DNA from: Dulcicalothrix desertica PCC 7102
GTDB taxonomy: Bacteria > Cyanobacteriota > Cyanobacteriia > Cyanobacteriales > Nostocaceae
Direction of reading: 5' to 3'
NCBI RefSeq assembly: GCF_003991905.1
Contig: NZ_RSCL01000018.1
Span: forward strand, 62,001-126,000
DNA: 64,000 nt
The notes below the pieces were generated by a model. It saw nothing but the letters and a program-made list of their open reading frames with translations, had not been told where the DNA came from and did no database searches. The position numbers were made by a program, and so were the translations under genes. Shown here one piece after another: positions 1-9,385 of the stretch (position 1 is its first letter; each line of letters begins with the position of its first letter).

Positions 1-2
1 AC

Positions 3-974
3 GACATCCTAGATTTGGCAAAAATTGAAGCCGGACAGGTTGAACTTGAATACGCCCCCACCTCTATTAGCACGCTTTGCCAAGCGAGTATATTATTTAT
101 CAAACAACAAGCCTATAAAAAACGCCTCAAACTTAACCTTGAATTGGCGCCTAATCTACCCGATTTGCTGATCGACGAACGTCGCATTCGACAGGTGTTG
201 ATTAATTTGCTTAATAATGCTGTAAAATTTACCCCAGAAGGCGGCAGCGTTACCTTAGAAGTAACCCTTGAATTATCCACTAGCACTACCACCCCCAACA
301 ATGCAATGCGTTTTGCCGTAATTGATACAGGCATTGGCATTGCCTCAGAGGAATTGAAAAAACTATTTCAGCCTTTTGTTCAAATTGATAGTGCCCTTAA
401 CCGTCAATATCAAGGAACGGGTTTAGGGTTATCCCTGGTTAAGCGGATTGTGGAACTACATGGAGGTAGCATTGGGGTAAGCAGTCAAGTTGGTATGGGC
501 AGTCGATTTATGGTGTATCTTCCCTGTCCAGATGTGCCGCTTTCATTCCCGGAACCTTTGCCAAGATTGGTTCCTCAGTTAACTAGCACTACCTCCGAAG
601 CGGTTACAACTTCGCCCTTAATTTTGATTACAGAAGATAATGAAGCCAATATTATCACCATTTTTAGTTACCTCAAAGCCAAAGGTTATCGCCTTATCTT
701 GGCAAACAACGGTCAAGAAGCGATTGCATTAGCACATTCCCAGCAGCCTGATTTAATCTTAATGGATATTCAAATGCCAGGAATGGATGGATTAGAAGCG
801 ATGAAACACATCCGCAGTCATCCTAACCTGGTTAATATCCCAATTGTCGCCTTGACCGCTCTTGCGATGCCAGGTGATCGGGAAAAATGTCTAGAAGCTG
901 GAGCCAATGACTATCTCACCAAGCCAGTCAAGCTCAAGCAACTAGCTGCCACAATTCAACATTTTTTAAGCTAA
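3..974 (+). CDS. Hybrid sensor histidine kinase/response regulator, 3' part (5' end outside window)
   Basis: The reading frame is open from the left edge; the first residues (DILDLAKIEAG) are the typical end of a HisKA dimerisation domain, so the real start lies outside the window. A HATPase_c domain follows with N-box (RQVLINLLNNAVKF), G1 (DTGIGI) and G2 (GTGLGLSLVKRI) motifs. After a Ser/Thr/Pro-rich linker comes a C-terminal receiver domain with the phospho-acceptor Asp in LILMDIQMPGMDG and the conserved Lys in LTKPVK. It is a cytoplasmic phosphorelay protein that autophosphorylates and passes phosphate to its own receiver. The closest architecture in this window is the kinase ending at 17536. 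The input domain and stimulus cannot be seen. Confidence 0.9.
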   Translation, partial: DILDLAKIEAGQVELEYAPTSISTLCQASILFIKQQAYKKRLKLNLELAPNLPDLLIDERRIRQVLINLLNNAVKFTPEGGSVTLEVTLELSTSTTTPNNAMRFAVIDTGIGIASEELKKLFQPFVQIDSALNRQYQGTGLGLSLVKRIVELHGGSIGVSSQVGMGSRFMVYLPCPDVPLSFPEPLPRLVPQLTSTTSEAVTTSPLILITEDNEANIITIFSYLKAKGYRLILANNGQEAIALAHSQQPDLILMDIQMPGMDGLEAMKHIRSHPNLVNIPIVALTALAMPGDREKCLEAGANDYLTKPVKLKQLAATIQHFLS

Positions 975-1044
975 ACCGTTGGCGCCATTTGTTACTTGTG
1001 AGAAATCCAGGTTGGGATGGTCTGTTTATTTCTGCCGTTGTATA

Positions 1045-1830
1045 CTAGGTAGGTGAGGCTAATTTAGTACAAAAATATATATTTTCATCTGCGATCAAGC
1101 CGTATTTTTTAGATTTCTCAACTCCCAATTCTTGTGCGTAATTGTCAATTTTTACAGCAAACCCAGCTTTTTCTAATTTCTCTTTATAGTCAAGACCATA
1201 CATTCTCACATGGTCATGATGCCCAAAGAGACGCTCTCTTTCCTCAGATGACAAGTCACTAGAGCCTTCAAGCGTTTGAGCCAAATTATTGTCAAGGGGT
1301 ACATGCAAAATCGCCCATCCACCTGGTTTTAAGACTCGGCATAATTCTGACATTGCTTGCCAATCATTTGGAATATGTTCTAGAACATGACTGCACAGGA
1401 TTACATCAAATACATTATCTGGATATTGAATATTTGTAACATCCATTTGTACCATTGCTTGTTTAAGTTGCAAGTCAGCACTCAAATAATCAATATTAGC
1501 CAGATTTGCAATAGCTTTCTCAAGTAAGTATTCTGGCGCCACATGAAGAACTTTTAAATTTTCTCTAAGTAAATTGGTTTTATTTTTTATATAAAGCCAT
1601 AACAAACGATGTCTCTCTAAAGATAAACATCTTGGACATATAGCATTATCTCGCTTTTGCGCGCCAAATGGTAAAAACGTTTGGAAATCTTTTCCACAAC
1701 AAGGACAAAAAACTTTATCACCTGCATACCATAGCGCCCGCAGTATAAGAAAAGGTGTTCCCATTTTAAATAATAAAGAACGTCTTTCTAAAAGATACTG
1801 ATAGATTTTGAGAAAAAGAGACCGTTTCAT
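1045..1830 (-). CDS. Class I SAM-dependent methyltransferase with N-terminal zinc-ribbon-like cysteines
   Basis: 261 aa. A Methyltransf_11-type Rossmann domain is visible from about residue 90: motif I region LKVLHVAPE, acidic strand-2 YLSADL, a VILCSHVLEHI segment and RVLKPGGWAILHVPL. Upstream, Cys42/44/45 (CPCCG) and Cys65/68 (CPRC) look like a zinc ribbon. The substrate is unknown. It is the last gene of a run of envelope genes (adaptor, TPR protein, GT39, flippase-like protein) on the same strand, 28 bp behind its neighbour, so methylation of a sugar or lipid-linked glycan is a reasonable inference. The glycine-rich SAM loop is replaced by HVAPE. Confidence 0.8.
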   Translation of the reverse strand: MKRSLFLKIYQYLLERRSLLFKMGTPFLILRALWYAGDKVFCPCCGKDFQTFLPFGAQKRDNAICPRCLSLERHRLLWLYIKNKTNLLRENLKVLHVAPEYLLEKAIANLANIDYLSADLQLKQAMVQMDVTNIQYPDNVFDVILCSHVLEHIPNDWQAMSELCRVLKPGGWAILHVPLDNNLAQTLEGSSDLSSEERERLFGHHDHVRMYGLDYKEKLEKAGFAVKIDNYAQELGVEKSKKYGLIADENIYFCTKLASPT

Positions 1831-1858
1831 AAAGAACTCTGGTGAAATGATATAATTT

Positions 1859-2836
1859 TTATTTGCTAGAATTATCTGCTTGTTTAATATGCTGTAATCC
1901 AGAAGAATCTAAGAGCAATATGATTCCGCCAGGTAGAGATAAAAACCAACTTAGCATTGTTATAGTTACAGATAACAATAATGCTTGCTCTACAGCTAAA
2001 TCAATTCGGCTGAACAGGTAAACCCATAATCCTTCTTTTAGTCCAAGTCCACCTAAAGAAATCGGCAGTAAAGTAATAACTGAAATTATAGGAATAAAAA
2101 CTAAAAGTTCCAAGTAAGAAATAGGGATTTTTAACTGAGTAGCTACCAAATAATGGTAGTAGACGACAGCGAGCATTAATAGGAATGATAGCAAAACTGA
2201 TATAATTAAAGCTCTACGATCTTTTGCAAAATGCCTTAAAATAATTTGAATTTTACTGAAGCGCACGGCTACACTTCTCAAACCAAATTTATTTAGCGAT
2301 GGCTCTACTATGATTAATAACTGAGGGCTAACAATTAAAATCACTCCTCCAACTAAGGCGCCGACACAACCGAAAAATATCAGAATTACATCCCAACGCC
2401 CCACTACTCTAATTGCAGCAGGTAAACCCAATACAGCTAAAGCAGACAAAGCAAAAAGTCCTGTCAATCTCTCTAAAAATACAGATACAAGTGCTGCTTC
2501 TGAGTCATGAGTTTCTTTGGTAATTCGATAAATACGATATATATCTCCACCAAAAGAACCAGGAAGAAATATATTTAAAAACATTCCAGCAAAATAACTA
2601 CTGAGTAGACTGTTTATTGATATATACTTACCAGTAGAACGAATAATTACTTGCCAGCGTAAGCAACTTAACCATTGACAAATCGTATAGTAAATTAGGG
2701 CAAAAGTAACAAAGGGTAAAGAAAGAGACTGAAATTGTTGCCAAGTTTTAGAAATATCTATATTAGTGAAAAGAATGGCTAAAATTCCTATACTAATAAA
2801 TATTTTTAAAACTACAATCGGCTTAATTTTCATCAT
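1859..2836 (-). CDS. Lysylphosphatidylglycerol synthase TM region/UPF0104-like membrane protein
   Basis: 325 aa, almost entirely hydrophobic with roughly eight membrane helices. The motif set FLPGSFGGDIYRIYRI (about residue 90) and LPISLGGLGLKEG (about residue 255) is characteristic of the UPF0104/AglD/MprF N-terminal flippase-like family. Such proteins accompany glycosyltransferases and are thought to move lipid-linked intermediates across the membrane. The ATG at 2834-2836 directly abuts the stop of the upstream GT39 gene, so the two are probably co-translated. No catalytic C-terminal MprF domain is present, so it is not a lysyl-PG synthase. Confidence 0.75.
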   Translation of the reverse strand: MMKIKPIVVLKIFISIGILAILFTNIDISKTWQQFQSLSLPFVTFALIYYTICQWLSCLRWQVIIRSTGKYISINSLLSSYFAGMFLNIFLPGSFGGDIYRIYRITKETHDSEAALVSVFLERLTGLFALSALAVLGLPAAIRVVGRWDVILIFFGCVGALVGGVILIVSPQLLIIVEPSLNKFGLRSVAVRFSKIQIILRHFAKDRRALIISVLLSFLLMLAVVYYHYLVATQLKIPISYLELLVFIPIISVITLLPISLGGLGLKEGLWVYLFSRIDLAVEQALLLSVTITMLSWFLSLPGGIILLLDSSGLQHIKQADNSSK

Positions 2837-5800
2837 TTAATAAGCTCCTAAATCTTTCCCATTATTGGGTATGCGATTTGGTAATCCATTTTCTGGTTGC
2901 CATAGTCGTAGACGAGTACCAAAACTGTCTATTACTGGCTGACCTAAGCTTTCCATATATTGCCAAGTATCAGGACTAAATCTACCTTCTCTAGTATCTT
3001 CTAAATGAATCCATACACGTTTTGATTTTTCAAATATACGATTAACTTGGTCTATATTAGTAACTACTACTGCCCCAGCCCAACGGTCAATCAACTTCCC
3101 TTGATGCCAATAAATTGCATCAAAATAACCAGTACCCATCAAAAAGTAGTCTAATTTACCTAAGCTAACTACTGCTAAAGACGGTAAAGGTGAAATAACT
3201 ACATCCTCTGTTTGTTTATGATTAATAAGATATTCAAAAACCTGTATATTGCGCCTATTAATAGACTCCTGATAGGCAGCTAATACTCTGGATGGTTCTA
3301 AGTTTATAACTATTATTATAATAGCAAAACTCAAGGCTATGGCTCGTATATTTATCAAATTGTCAAGCAATTGTTGTATTTTATTGCCTTGGCTTTCTGC
3401 TATATCTATCGCACTATAAATCGCAATTAAAACAAACAATGGATAAACAGAGTAAACATAACGTTCTGCTAAATTATAACATAAAATAGTTACAATCATG
3501 ACTTGAATAATTACAGTAATAGACCAAAACAATAATTTAGTATTTCTAGTTTTTAGAAAATAAATACAACCAATGAAAAAGAACAATGTATAAATTATTT
3601 GCATTCGGTCAGAACCAGATAAAAAATTTGCAAAAAGGTCGGTTATATCAGAAAAATGCAGTTTAAGGTAAGCAGATGTACTGTCAGATATTGCTGCTAA
3701 AGGAGTTAAAAGTCGGATATAAGAAAAGGCAAGGCAATATATAAAGACTGATAGAGTTATTACAGTACCGACTACAATTTGCCATTCTTTGAATAATTGA
3801 AATGGACGATAGAAGTATAAAAAGCCAATAATAAATGCTGGTAGTATAGTTAAACTAATTTCTTGAGTTAGTAAAGTTAAAGTGAGAGAAACAAAAAATA
3901 TGTATTGATAAAGCTTGCCCGATTTTTCAATAAAACTTTTAAAGAATGACCACAAAGATAGAATAGTCAAGCATTGCAGAACTTGGTAAAAGCGAATATT
4001 ACGCGAATACCAAAGCTCCCAAGGATTTATAGCTAAAATTAATGTTACAAATAGAGCAATCCATACTTTTCCGGTGAGTTTACGAGCAAAGATATAAACT
4101 ACAATTAAGGTTGCTGTACCCCAGAGTACAGACAGAAACCTCGCATTTACCGCCGAATCTCCAACTAAACGTAACCATAAAGCTAACAGATATTGATAAA
4201 AAGGACCTCTTGTATACCAAATACCTGAAGTCGATATTGGGGCGCCTGTGCGAAGAATACCCCTAGCTGCATCTAGGGAAGTATTTTCATCAGCATCTAA
4301 GTCAACAGTGTCGAGATTATAAGCCCTTAGTGCGAAACCAATGCTAACAATAAAGGCTAATAAAACCCATTGCCCAGATGATTGTAATACCGTTGGAAGT
4401 ACAGTAAATGTATCTTTAATTTGTTGCTGCCCTTTCACGCATAACCTAGTAGAACCGATAATTACAGTGGCAACAAGCAAAGTTAAAATAACATTTCCTC
4501 CTGCAACTAAAGCATTGCCAGTAACGACAACTACTCCAAAGAAAAACCATAAACTCCTACGAGGTAGTTTTCCTAATATGTTCCTAATTTGACTCAATAA
4601 CAGAGTTAGCAGAAAAATAGTTGTAAACCCAATCAAGATTAGATAATTGCTTTGTGGTTGAGCAAATAGCAATCCGGATTCTGCTTCTGCATAGCGATGT
4701 TTGAGCAGAGCAATACCAATTAAAAATAAAGTTCCAGGTGTAAGTATTGCCGCCCCTACACTTAAAGTATCACACCAACTTGTTTCACGACCGAACCACA
4801 AGCCTAAATAGAAAGCATAAAGTAAAGCACAGACAACTCCTGCTAATTGCCAAAGACTGAGATGCCATAAGTACTTTGGGTAATTGAGTAAATAGGCATT
4901 GCCCTCAAAGTTACGACGAAACTGTTCTGTATCAGGTAGACCCATGAGAGTTACAGTTTGCCCTTCACCCACTCCTTTTTCCCAATTAGAAGTTAAGTGG
5001 TTAAAGCTTCTCCAAGTACTATCGCTTGCAATGCTAGTAACAATCTCTGCTTTATCCGTTTCTGCCCATCCATCTAACAGCCAATCAACCGAACCGTTTG
5101 AGTAAACTTGGTTGTTACCTGCTCTTGCCGCTTCTAAAGGACTAGCCAAACTTACGGCTAGTATATTATTGCCAGGTCGTAAAAGCTTTGTTACTTCTAA
5201 TAAATGTAACTGCTGACCGCTTTCTGTCCTGTAATCATTTACTAAAGTACCATTTAGTAAAACTGAATACTGCCCTCTACCAGCAAATCGAATGTAAGCA
5301 TGAGAAATTGGGGTTTGTGGGAGAAACCATATTCCTCTCAGCCATACTTGACCTTTTTGACTTGGAGTCCCTGTAATCCAGTTTCCTGCTAAAGGGCGGT
5401 CAAATAGATTCTTACTCAATCGGCTATAAGTAGCTTCTTGAATAGGACTAAGTATTTTAGCTTGTGCCCAACCAGCATCAGGAAAACCCACGTCATTCCA
5501 TTGTACTGCTCGACGGGTTTCTGACAAATTTGAGACTCGCCAATCTGTTACTCCCGTTGTTAAATTAATCGGAGCTACATCAGCGACAGGGTAAACAACA
5601 CCCTCAGCGACTACGCGCGGATTTTGCTTTCCCTTTTGAATTTCTAGCGCGATAACATTTTTACCTGGACGTAAGAACGAAGTCAGGTCTACATAAGCTG
5701 TTAATTTCCAATCGTTGGAACTAGCTAGTAAATAATTTACTGAAGTTTTGACACGATAACGATTACTATCATTAAAATCTTGAAATGGTATTCTAACACC

Positions 5801-6112
5801 ACCAGCTAAACCAAGAGAATTATTCAGCACGCTATTTTCCCGCGCGATCTGGCGCCCATTTACATATAAAGTAAAATCATTATCAGCACTTATTCGCAGC
5901 CAACCTGCCGAGGCTTTATCAGGTAAATAAAACGTGTGACGCGCGTAAAAACGGTAAGTTGGTGATTGTGGAGCAATCCATTGAGCTTCAGGTGCCCAAG
6001 CAACACGTTCAACAGGGCTAGGTGTTTTTTCCCAAATCGAAAACCCCAACATTCCAAGTAAAAGTCCGAGAGTAACAATTAGCCCGAATGGCAACCAACT
6101 AGACCGTTTCAT
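2837..6112 (-). CDS. GT39/ArnT-like membrane glycosyltransferase with two N-terminal jelly-roll modules
   Basis: 1091 aa. One membrane helix (residues ~11-29) is followed by two repeated beta-rich modules, ~45-170 and ~245-370, each with a sequence of the kind DFTLYVNGRQIA / YSVLLNGTLVN and a LRPGKNVIALE / LRPGNNILAVS turn. These resemble the galactose-binding-like or rhamnosidase N-terminal fold. From ~410 the chain is polytopic; the GT39 core shows DTVDLDADENTSLDAARG and RGPFYQYLLALWLRLVG, matching the acidic loop and first-helix signature of ArnT/PMT-type enzymes that use polyprenyl-phosphate sugars. It lies 6 bp after the TPR gene and abuts the flippase-like gene. The fusion with two extracytoplasmic lectin-like modules is unusual; acceptor recognition is inferred. 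Confidence 0.75.
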   Translation of the reverse strand: MKRSSWLPFGLIVTLGLLLGMLGFSIWEKTPSPVERVAWAPEAQWIAPQSPTYRFYARHTFYLPDKASAGWLRISADNDFTLYVNGRQIARENSVLNNSLGLAGGVRIPFQDFNDSNRYRVKTSVNYLLASSNDWKLTAYVDLTSFLRPGKNVIALEIQKGKQNPRVVAEGVVYPVADVAPINLTTGVTDWRVSNLSETRRAVQWNDVGFPDAGWAQAKILSPIQEATYSRLSKNLFDRPLAGNWITGTPSQKGQVWLRGIWFLPQTPISHAYIRFAGRGQYSVLLNGTLVNDYRTESGQQLHLLEVTKLLRPGNNILAVSLASPLEAARAGNNQVYSNGSVDWLLDGWAETDKAEIVTSIASDSTWRSFNHLTSNWEKGVGEGQTVTLMGLPDTEQFRRNFEGNAYLLNYPKYLWHLSLWQLAGVVCALLYAFYLGLWFGRETSWCDTLSVGAAILTPGTLFLIGIALLKHRYAEAESGLLFAQPQSNYLILIGFTTIFLLTLLLSQIRNILGKLPRRSLWFFFGVVVVTGNALVAGGNVILTLLVATVIIGSTRLCVKGQQQIKDTFTVLPTVLQSSGQWVLLAFIVSIGFALRAYNLDTVDLDADENTSLDAARGILRTGAPISTSGIWYTRGPFYQYLLALWLRLVGDSAVNARFLSVLWGTATLIVVYIFARKLTGKVWIALFVTLILAINPWELWYSRNIRFYQVLQCLTILSLWSFFKSFIEKSGKLYQYIFFVSLTLTLLTQEISLTILPAFIIGFLYFYRPFQLFKEWQIVVGTVITLSVFIYCLAFSYIRLLTPLAAISDSTSAYLKLHFSDITDLFANFLSGSDRMQIIYTLFFFIGCIYFLKTRNTKLLFWSITVIIQVMIVTILCYNLAERYVYSVYPLFVLIAIYSAIDIAESQGNKIQQLLDNLINIRAIALSFAIIIIVINLEPSRVLAAYQESINRRNIQVFEYLINHKQTEDVVISPLPSLAVVSLGKLDYFLMGTGYFDAIYWHQGKLIDRWAGAVVVTNIDQVNRIFEKSKRVWIHLEDTREGRFSPDTWQYMESLGQPVIDSFGTRLRLWQPENGLPNRIPNNGKDLGAY

Positions 6113-6118
6113 CTTTAA

Positions 6119-7498
6119 TTAGTCCACTGAAGATTTTTTCCAAGTACTGCTATCTACCGATTGGCGGTATCTTTCCCAAGTTTTATCTGCATCGCCATTA
6201 TCATATTCAGCCCAAGCGATATGTAAATAAGCTTGTCCAAGTAAACCAATTCTTGGTTCTTGAAAATATTTCTGTCCTTCGATGATTTTTTTAGCAATAT
6301 CAGCTGATTTTTTAAATTCACCATTTATAACTCTAGCCAGCATCAAATCATAAAGCCCTTCGATATGTCCGGGAAAAACTATTAATGCCTTTTCAAACAA
6401 ATCTACTGCGGCTCCAGGCTTTCTATTACCAGGGCTATTTAAATACTCTACACCTTGATTCAAAATTGAGGATGCTAAATACCCTCGAACTAAAAATCTA
6501 CTTTTATCAATATCCAAAGCTTTTTTAAAGTAATTTTCTGCTTCTTGAAAACTACTATTTTTATAATTTTCTAAACCCTGAACAAAATTAATCAAAGCTG
6601 GTTCTACTTTATCGGCATAATACTCGGCTCTAGCCAAACGCTCTAGAAATGCTTCATCACCTTGTAAAGAAGGGTACAACGATGCCAAAATTTTACTATT
6701 GGCAACGACTTTTGAATACTTGCCTATACTATATTGAACGTCTATTTGATAGTTAAAGATATTTACGTAAATTAGAAAAAATATTATGAGACTAACTAAA
6801 AAGCCAGCGCACATTAAGAATATTTTTAAATCTGTAGTTGAACTATTAATGTTTTTATTATTGTTTGCTAAAAATATTCCAATTAAACTAATAGATATAC
6901 CAATTAAAGTGTACATCCAGCCTTTACCAATGAAGGCAAAAAACCTATTATTATAGCCAAAACCGTCAAGTACAATTTTATCCCAAGATGGCAATTGAAA
7001 AAAACGGCTGTCTAAGATTGATATTTCAAAAGTTGATGGTGGTACTTCTGGTTTATCTAAATATATATTCTGTTTCCAACGCGCTTGTACCTCTGAAAAG
7101 TTATTATCCACGTGAGCCGATACATTTTCTACTTGTTTGTAGTAAGCAGATGCAATAAATTTAACTTGTGGATTCCAAGTATTAACAAAAAAAGGAAACA
7201 ACATTACTATTATTAAAGACGCTAAAAATCTTTTTCTTGGAAGTGCACGTTCAACAGTCCAGAAAGTTAAACTAAAAACTTGAATTGCTAAGATTCCTGC
7301 AAGTAATTCTCCAATTTTATAAAAATTAATATTGGTTCCAAAAGTTTCTAAAGCCTTGTTTGGCAATTGATACCAAGCATTAGTCGCTCCTAATGTTAAA
7401 ACTAAGGCGCCAATAAAAAGGACTATTCTCTCTCGAATGAACCAATCTTGCCAAGAGCGAAAGTTTTTTCCATTAAATAAAGCGTTAATTAAAAACAT
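6119..7498 (-). CDS. TPR-containing polytopic membrane protein
   Basis: 459 aa. Hydrophobic segments are visible at about residues 28-45, 62-85, 95-112, 197-215 and 228-250, with an extracytoplasmic stretch between the third and fourth. The C-terminal half (~285-450) is helical with TPR features such as NYFKKALDIDKSRFLVRGYL and AVDLFEKALIVFPGHIEGLYDL. The start ATG overlaps the last base of the upstream HlyD-family stop (TAATG), which implies translational coupling. A scaffold for the adaptor or for the polysaccharide machinery is inferred; there is no enzymatic motif. Confidence 0.7.
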   Translation of the reverse strand: MFLINALFNGKNFRSWQDWFIRERIVLFIGALVLTLGATNAWYQLPNKALETFGTNINFYKIGELLAGILAIQVFSLTFWTVERALPRKRFLASLIIVMLFPFFVNTWNPQVKFIASAYYKQVENVSAHVDNNFSEVQARWKQNIYLDKPEVPPSTFEISILDSRFFQLPSWDKIVLDGFGYNNRFFAFIGKGWMYTLIGISISLIGIFLANNNKNINSSTTDLKIFLMCAGFLVSLIIFFLIYVNIFNYQIDVQYSIGKYSKVVANSKILASLYPSLQGDEAFLERLARAEYYADKVEPALINFVQGLENYKNSSFQEAENYFKKALDIDKSRFLVRGYLASSILNQGVEYLNSPGNRKPGAAVDLFEKALIVFPGHIEGLYDLMLARVINGEFKKSADIAKKIIEGQKYFQEPRIGLLGQAYLHIAWAEYDNGDADKTWERYRQSVDSSTWKKSSVD

Positions 7499-9018
7499 TA
7501 TTTATCCTCAGCAATCGGTACTTGTACAGATTCAGGAGTAATACTATCGCCGGGATTCAAAGCTCTAGCATTAAGAACGACCCGTTCTCCTGGTTTTAAA
7601 CCAACTAATACCTCACGTTTATTACCAAATGTTCTACCAAACTTAACTTTCCTGATAACTGCTTTACCATCAAGAGCAACCATTACCATACCTTCACCTG
7701 CAGACAAATGTGTAACGGCACTTTCTGGAATTGTTAAAGCAGTCTTACCTTTCTGAAACTGCACGTAACCTTGTAATCCTGGAGGCATTTTCAAATCATT
7801 AACAGCAATCCAAACTGAGTATGTGTATTGCCTATCAATTCCTGCTTTTCCTTTAATAGTCTGATTTTCGACAGTAGGATTAAGTTGGATAACCTGCCCT
7901 CTAAAACTCTGTCCTGGGTATGCTACTAAGCGAACTGTAGCCATATCGCCTATTTTCACGGCGCCAAGTCGTGCTTGGTCGATGTAAGCTTTAAATACTG
8001 TATTCTGAGTCAGAGTTAATAGAGGGTCACGACTGCGCGCGTCTGCAACTTCTCCACTGTGGATATTGACTCGACTTACTAAGCCATCTGTACTAGCATA
8101 TACAACCGTGCGAGTCAAATCTCTTAACGCTTGTTGCAATTCTATTCTTCTATTTTCAAGCGTAAGGCGAGCATTCGCCAAATCTCGATCTAAATTGGCC
8201 TGAGCAAGTTCGAGTTGCTGTTGAGCGGAAATCAATTCGTTGCGGCGCTGAATATAGAAATCTTGGTTGCCAAATTGCTGACTCTGAGTGCCAATTATTC
8301 CTTGTTGAGCAGCCAGAAGCTCTCGTTTGCGAGTCGCATAAATATCTTCCATGTCATAGCGCTGAAATTTGGAAATAGCTCCTTGCTGTTCTAAAAACTG
8401 AATTTGTTTGAGCTTTTGCTGTGCTGTCTGTAACCTGACTTCTGCCGCTACAACATTGTTTTGAATTTCTTTTTCGGCTAAAGAGTCAATTTTTGCCAGT
8501 CTAGTTTCAGCAAAATTTAGCCTAGCCAGTGATGCGGTAAGGTTATTTCTTAAGTTCTTCAATCTATCTGGTACTGTACTTTGCAACGCTTTCAAATTTT
8601 TTTCAGCAGCAGCAAGGTTATTGCTAGCAGTATTAACTTGGTCTTGAAAAGGCGCCCGCTGCAACTCAAGCAAAGGTTGACCCCGACGCACAAGTTGCCC
8701 TTCTGCTGCATAAACTTTTTGTACAAGACCCGATACCAAAGAACGAACATCAACCTGTTGCATTGCAACAGATTCACCTGGCGCTCCAACATTACTTTCT
8801 AAACTTGTTGCTGCCACTGTCACAGTATCAACTTGAATTGCTTTACCTGCCATACGTTGCAAAGCAGGATAGCCAAACCCAGAAGAGTAAAACCTAGATT
8901 GGGGGTCGCTGAGAGTTGGTAAAAGTACCTTTACCGAAAGAATTCCTATTAAACCAATGGGAGCTATCACCAAACTAAGTAAAATACTGCGCGAGAGAAG
9001 TTTACGGGATTGAATCAT
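7498..9018 (-). CDS. HlyD/RND-type periplasmic adaptor (membrane fusion) protein
   Basis: 506 aa. An N-terminal signal anchor (~10-32) is followed by a split biotinyl-lipoyl domain (VSGLVQKVYAAEGQLVRRGQ around residue 95), a long coiled coil (~125-300, rich in Gln, Leu and Arg), the second half of the lipoyl domain and a beta-barrel region (VRLVAYPGQSFRGQV). This is the standard layout of adaptors linking an inner-membrane pump to an outer-membrane channel. No pump or TolC homologue is adjacent; instead it heads an operon of glycan genes, so it may serve polysaccharide export. The 126-bp shared upstream block lies about 195-320 bp before its ATG. Confidence 0.85.
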   Translation of the reverse strand: MIQSRKLLSRSILLSLVIAPIGLIGILSVKVLLPTLSDPQSRFYSSGFGYPALQRMAGKAIQVDTVTVAATSLESNVGAPGESVAMQQVDVRSLVSGLVQKVYAAEGQLVRRGQPLLELQRAPFQDQVNTASNNLAAAEKNLKALQSTVPDRLKNLRNNLTASLARLNFAETRLAKIDSLAEKEIQNNVVAAEVRLQTAQQKLKQIQFLEQQGAISKFQRYDMEDIYATRKRELLAAQQGIIGTQSQQFGNQDFYIQRRNELISAQQQLELAQANLDRDLANARLTLENRRIELQQALRDLTRTVVYASTDGLVSRVNIHSGEVADARSRDPLLTLTQNTVFKAYIDQARLGAVKIGDMATVRLVAYPGQSFRGQVIQLNPTVENQTIKGKAGIDRQYTYSVWIAVNDLKMPPGLQGYVQFQKGKTALTIPESAVTHLSAGEGMVMVALDGKAVIRKVKFGRTFGNKREVLVGLKPGERVVLNARALNPGDSITPESVQVPIAEDK

Positions 9019-9385
9019 AAAATTCCTGTAAAAGAAGTATTAAGAAGAATTCAAAAGGCTCTGTAGAGAACTCAGTAGATTCGCCACTCCCAAGGGCTAC
9101 ATTTATATATAGCATTCCTAAATAATTCCTAGAAATTTATAATAAAATCATAACAAGCGAAAAAGAATGCAACAAGTTTTTCAAATTATATAAGAGCGCT
9201 AGAAAAATTGATTCAAATACAAATTTAAATGTTCATCACTCAAAGTCCATCTGTGTAAATACTTAAATTTATTACAATTATATTAAGAAAATGTTTGATT
9301 TGTTTGACTTTAAATAAAAACATATAAAACAAACAATTGTTAAATTAAATTTTTAGATAAAAAAATAATTTACCTTAAATGCTTA
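9019..9385. promoter_or_regulatory. AT-rich upstream region of the HlyD-TPR-GT39 operon
   Basis: No gene is seen here. It separates the HlyD start (9018) from the stop of the upstream glycosyltransferase (9386). It contains the first copy of the duplicated 126-bp block, listed separately, and is otherwise very AT-rich without a convincing terminator hairpin. Confidence 0.5.
9213..9338 (-). promoter_or_regulatory. Copy A of a duplicated 126-bp upstream block
   Basis: This block matches 34674-34799 over its whole length, roughly three quarters identical by eye, with identical ends and equal length. The core 9238-9267 differs from 34700-34729 at one of 30 bases. Read in the direction of transcription (minus strand) it has a direct repeat TCAAACAAATCAAACA (9292-9307), then an AT-rich stretch with a TATAAT-like hexamer, then the core containing TATTTACACAGATGG. 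A promoter with an activator site is inferred; the shared sequence itself is directly visible. Confidence 0.6.

Noticed and set aside
1859-2836. Lysyl-phosphatidylglycerol synthase (MprF)
   Set aside because: Only the membrane (flippase-like) region is present; the catalytic domain is missing.
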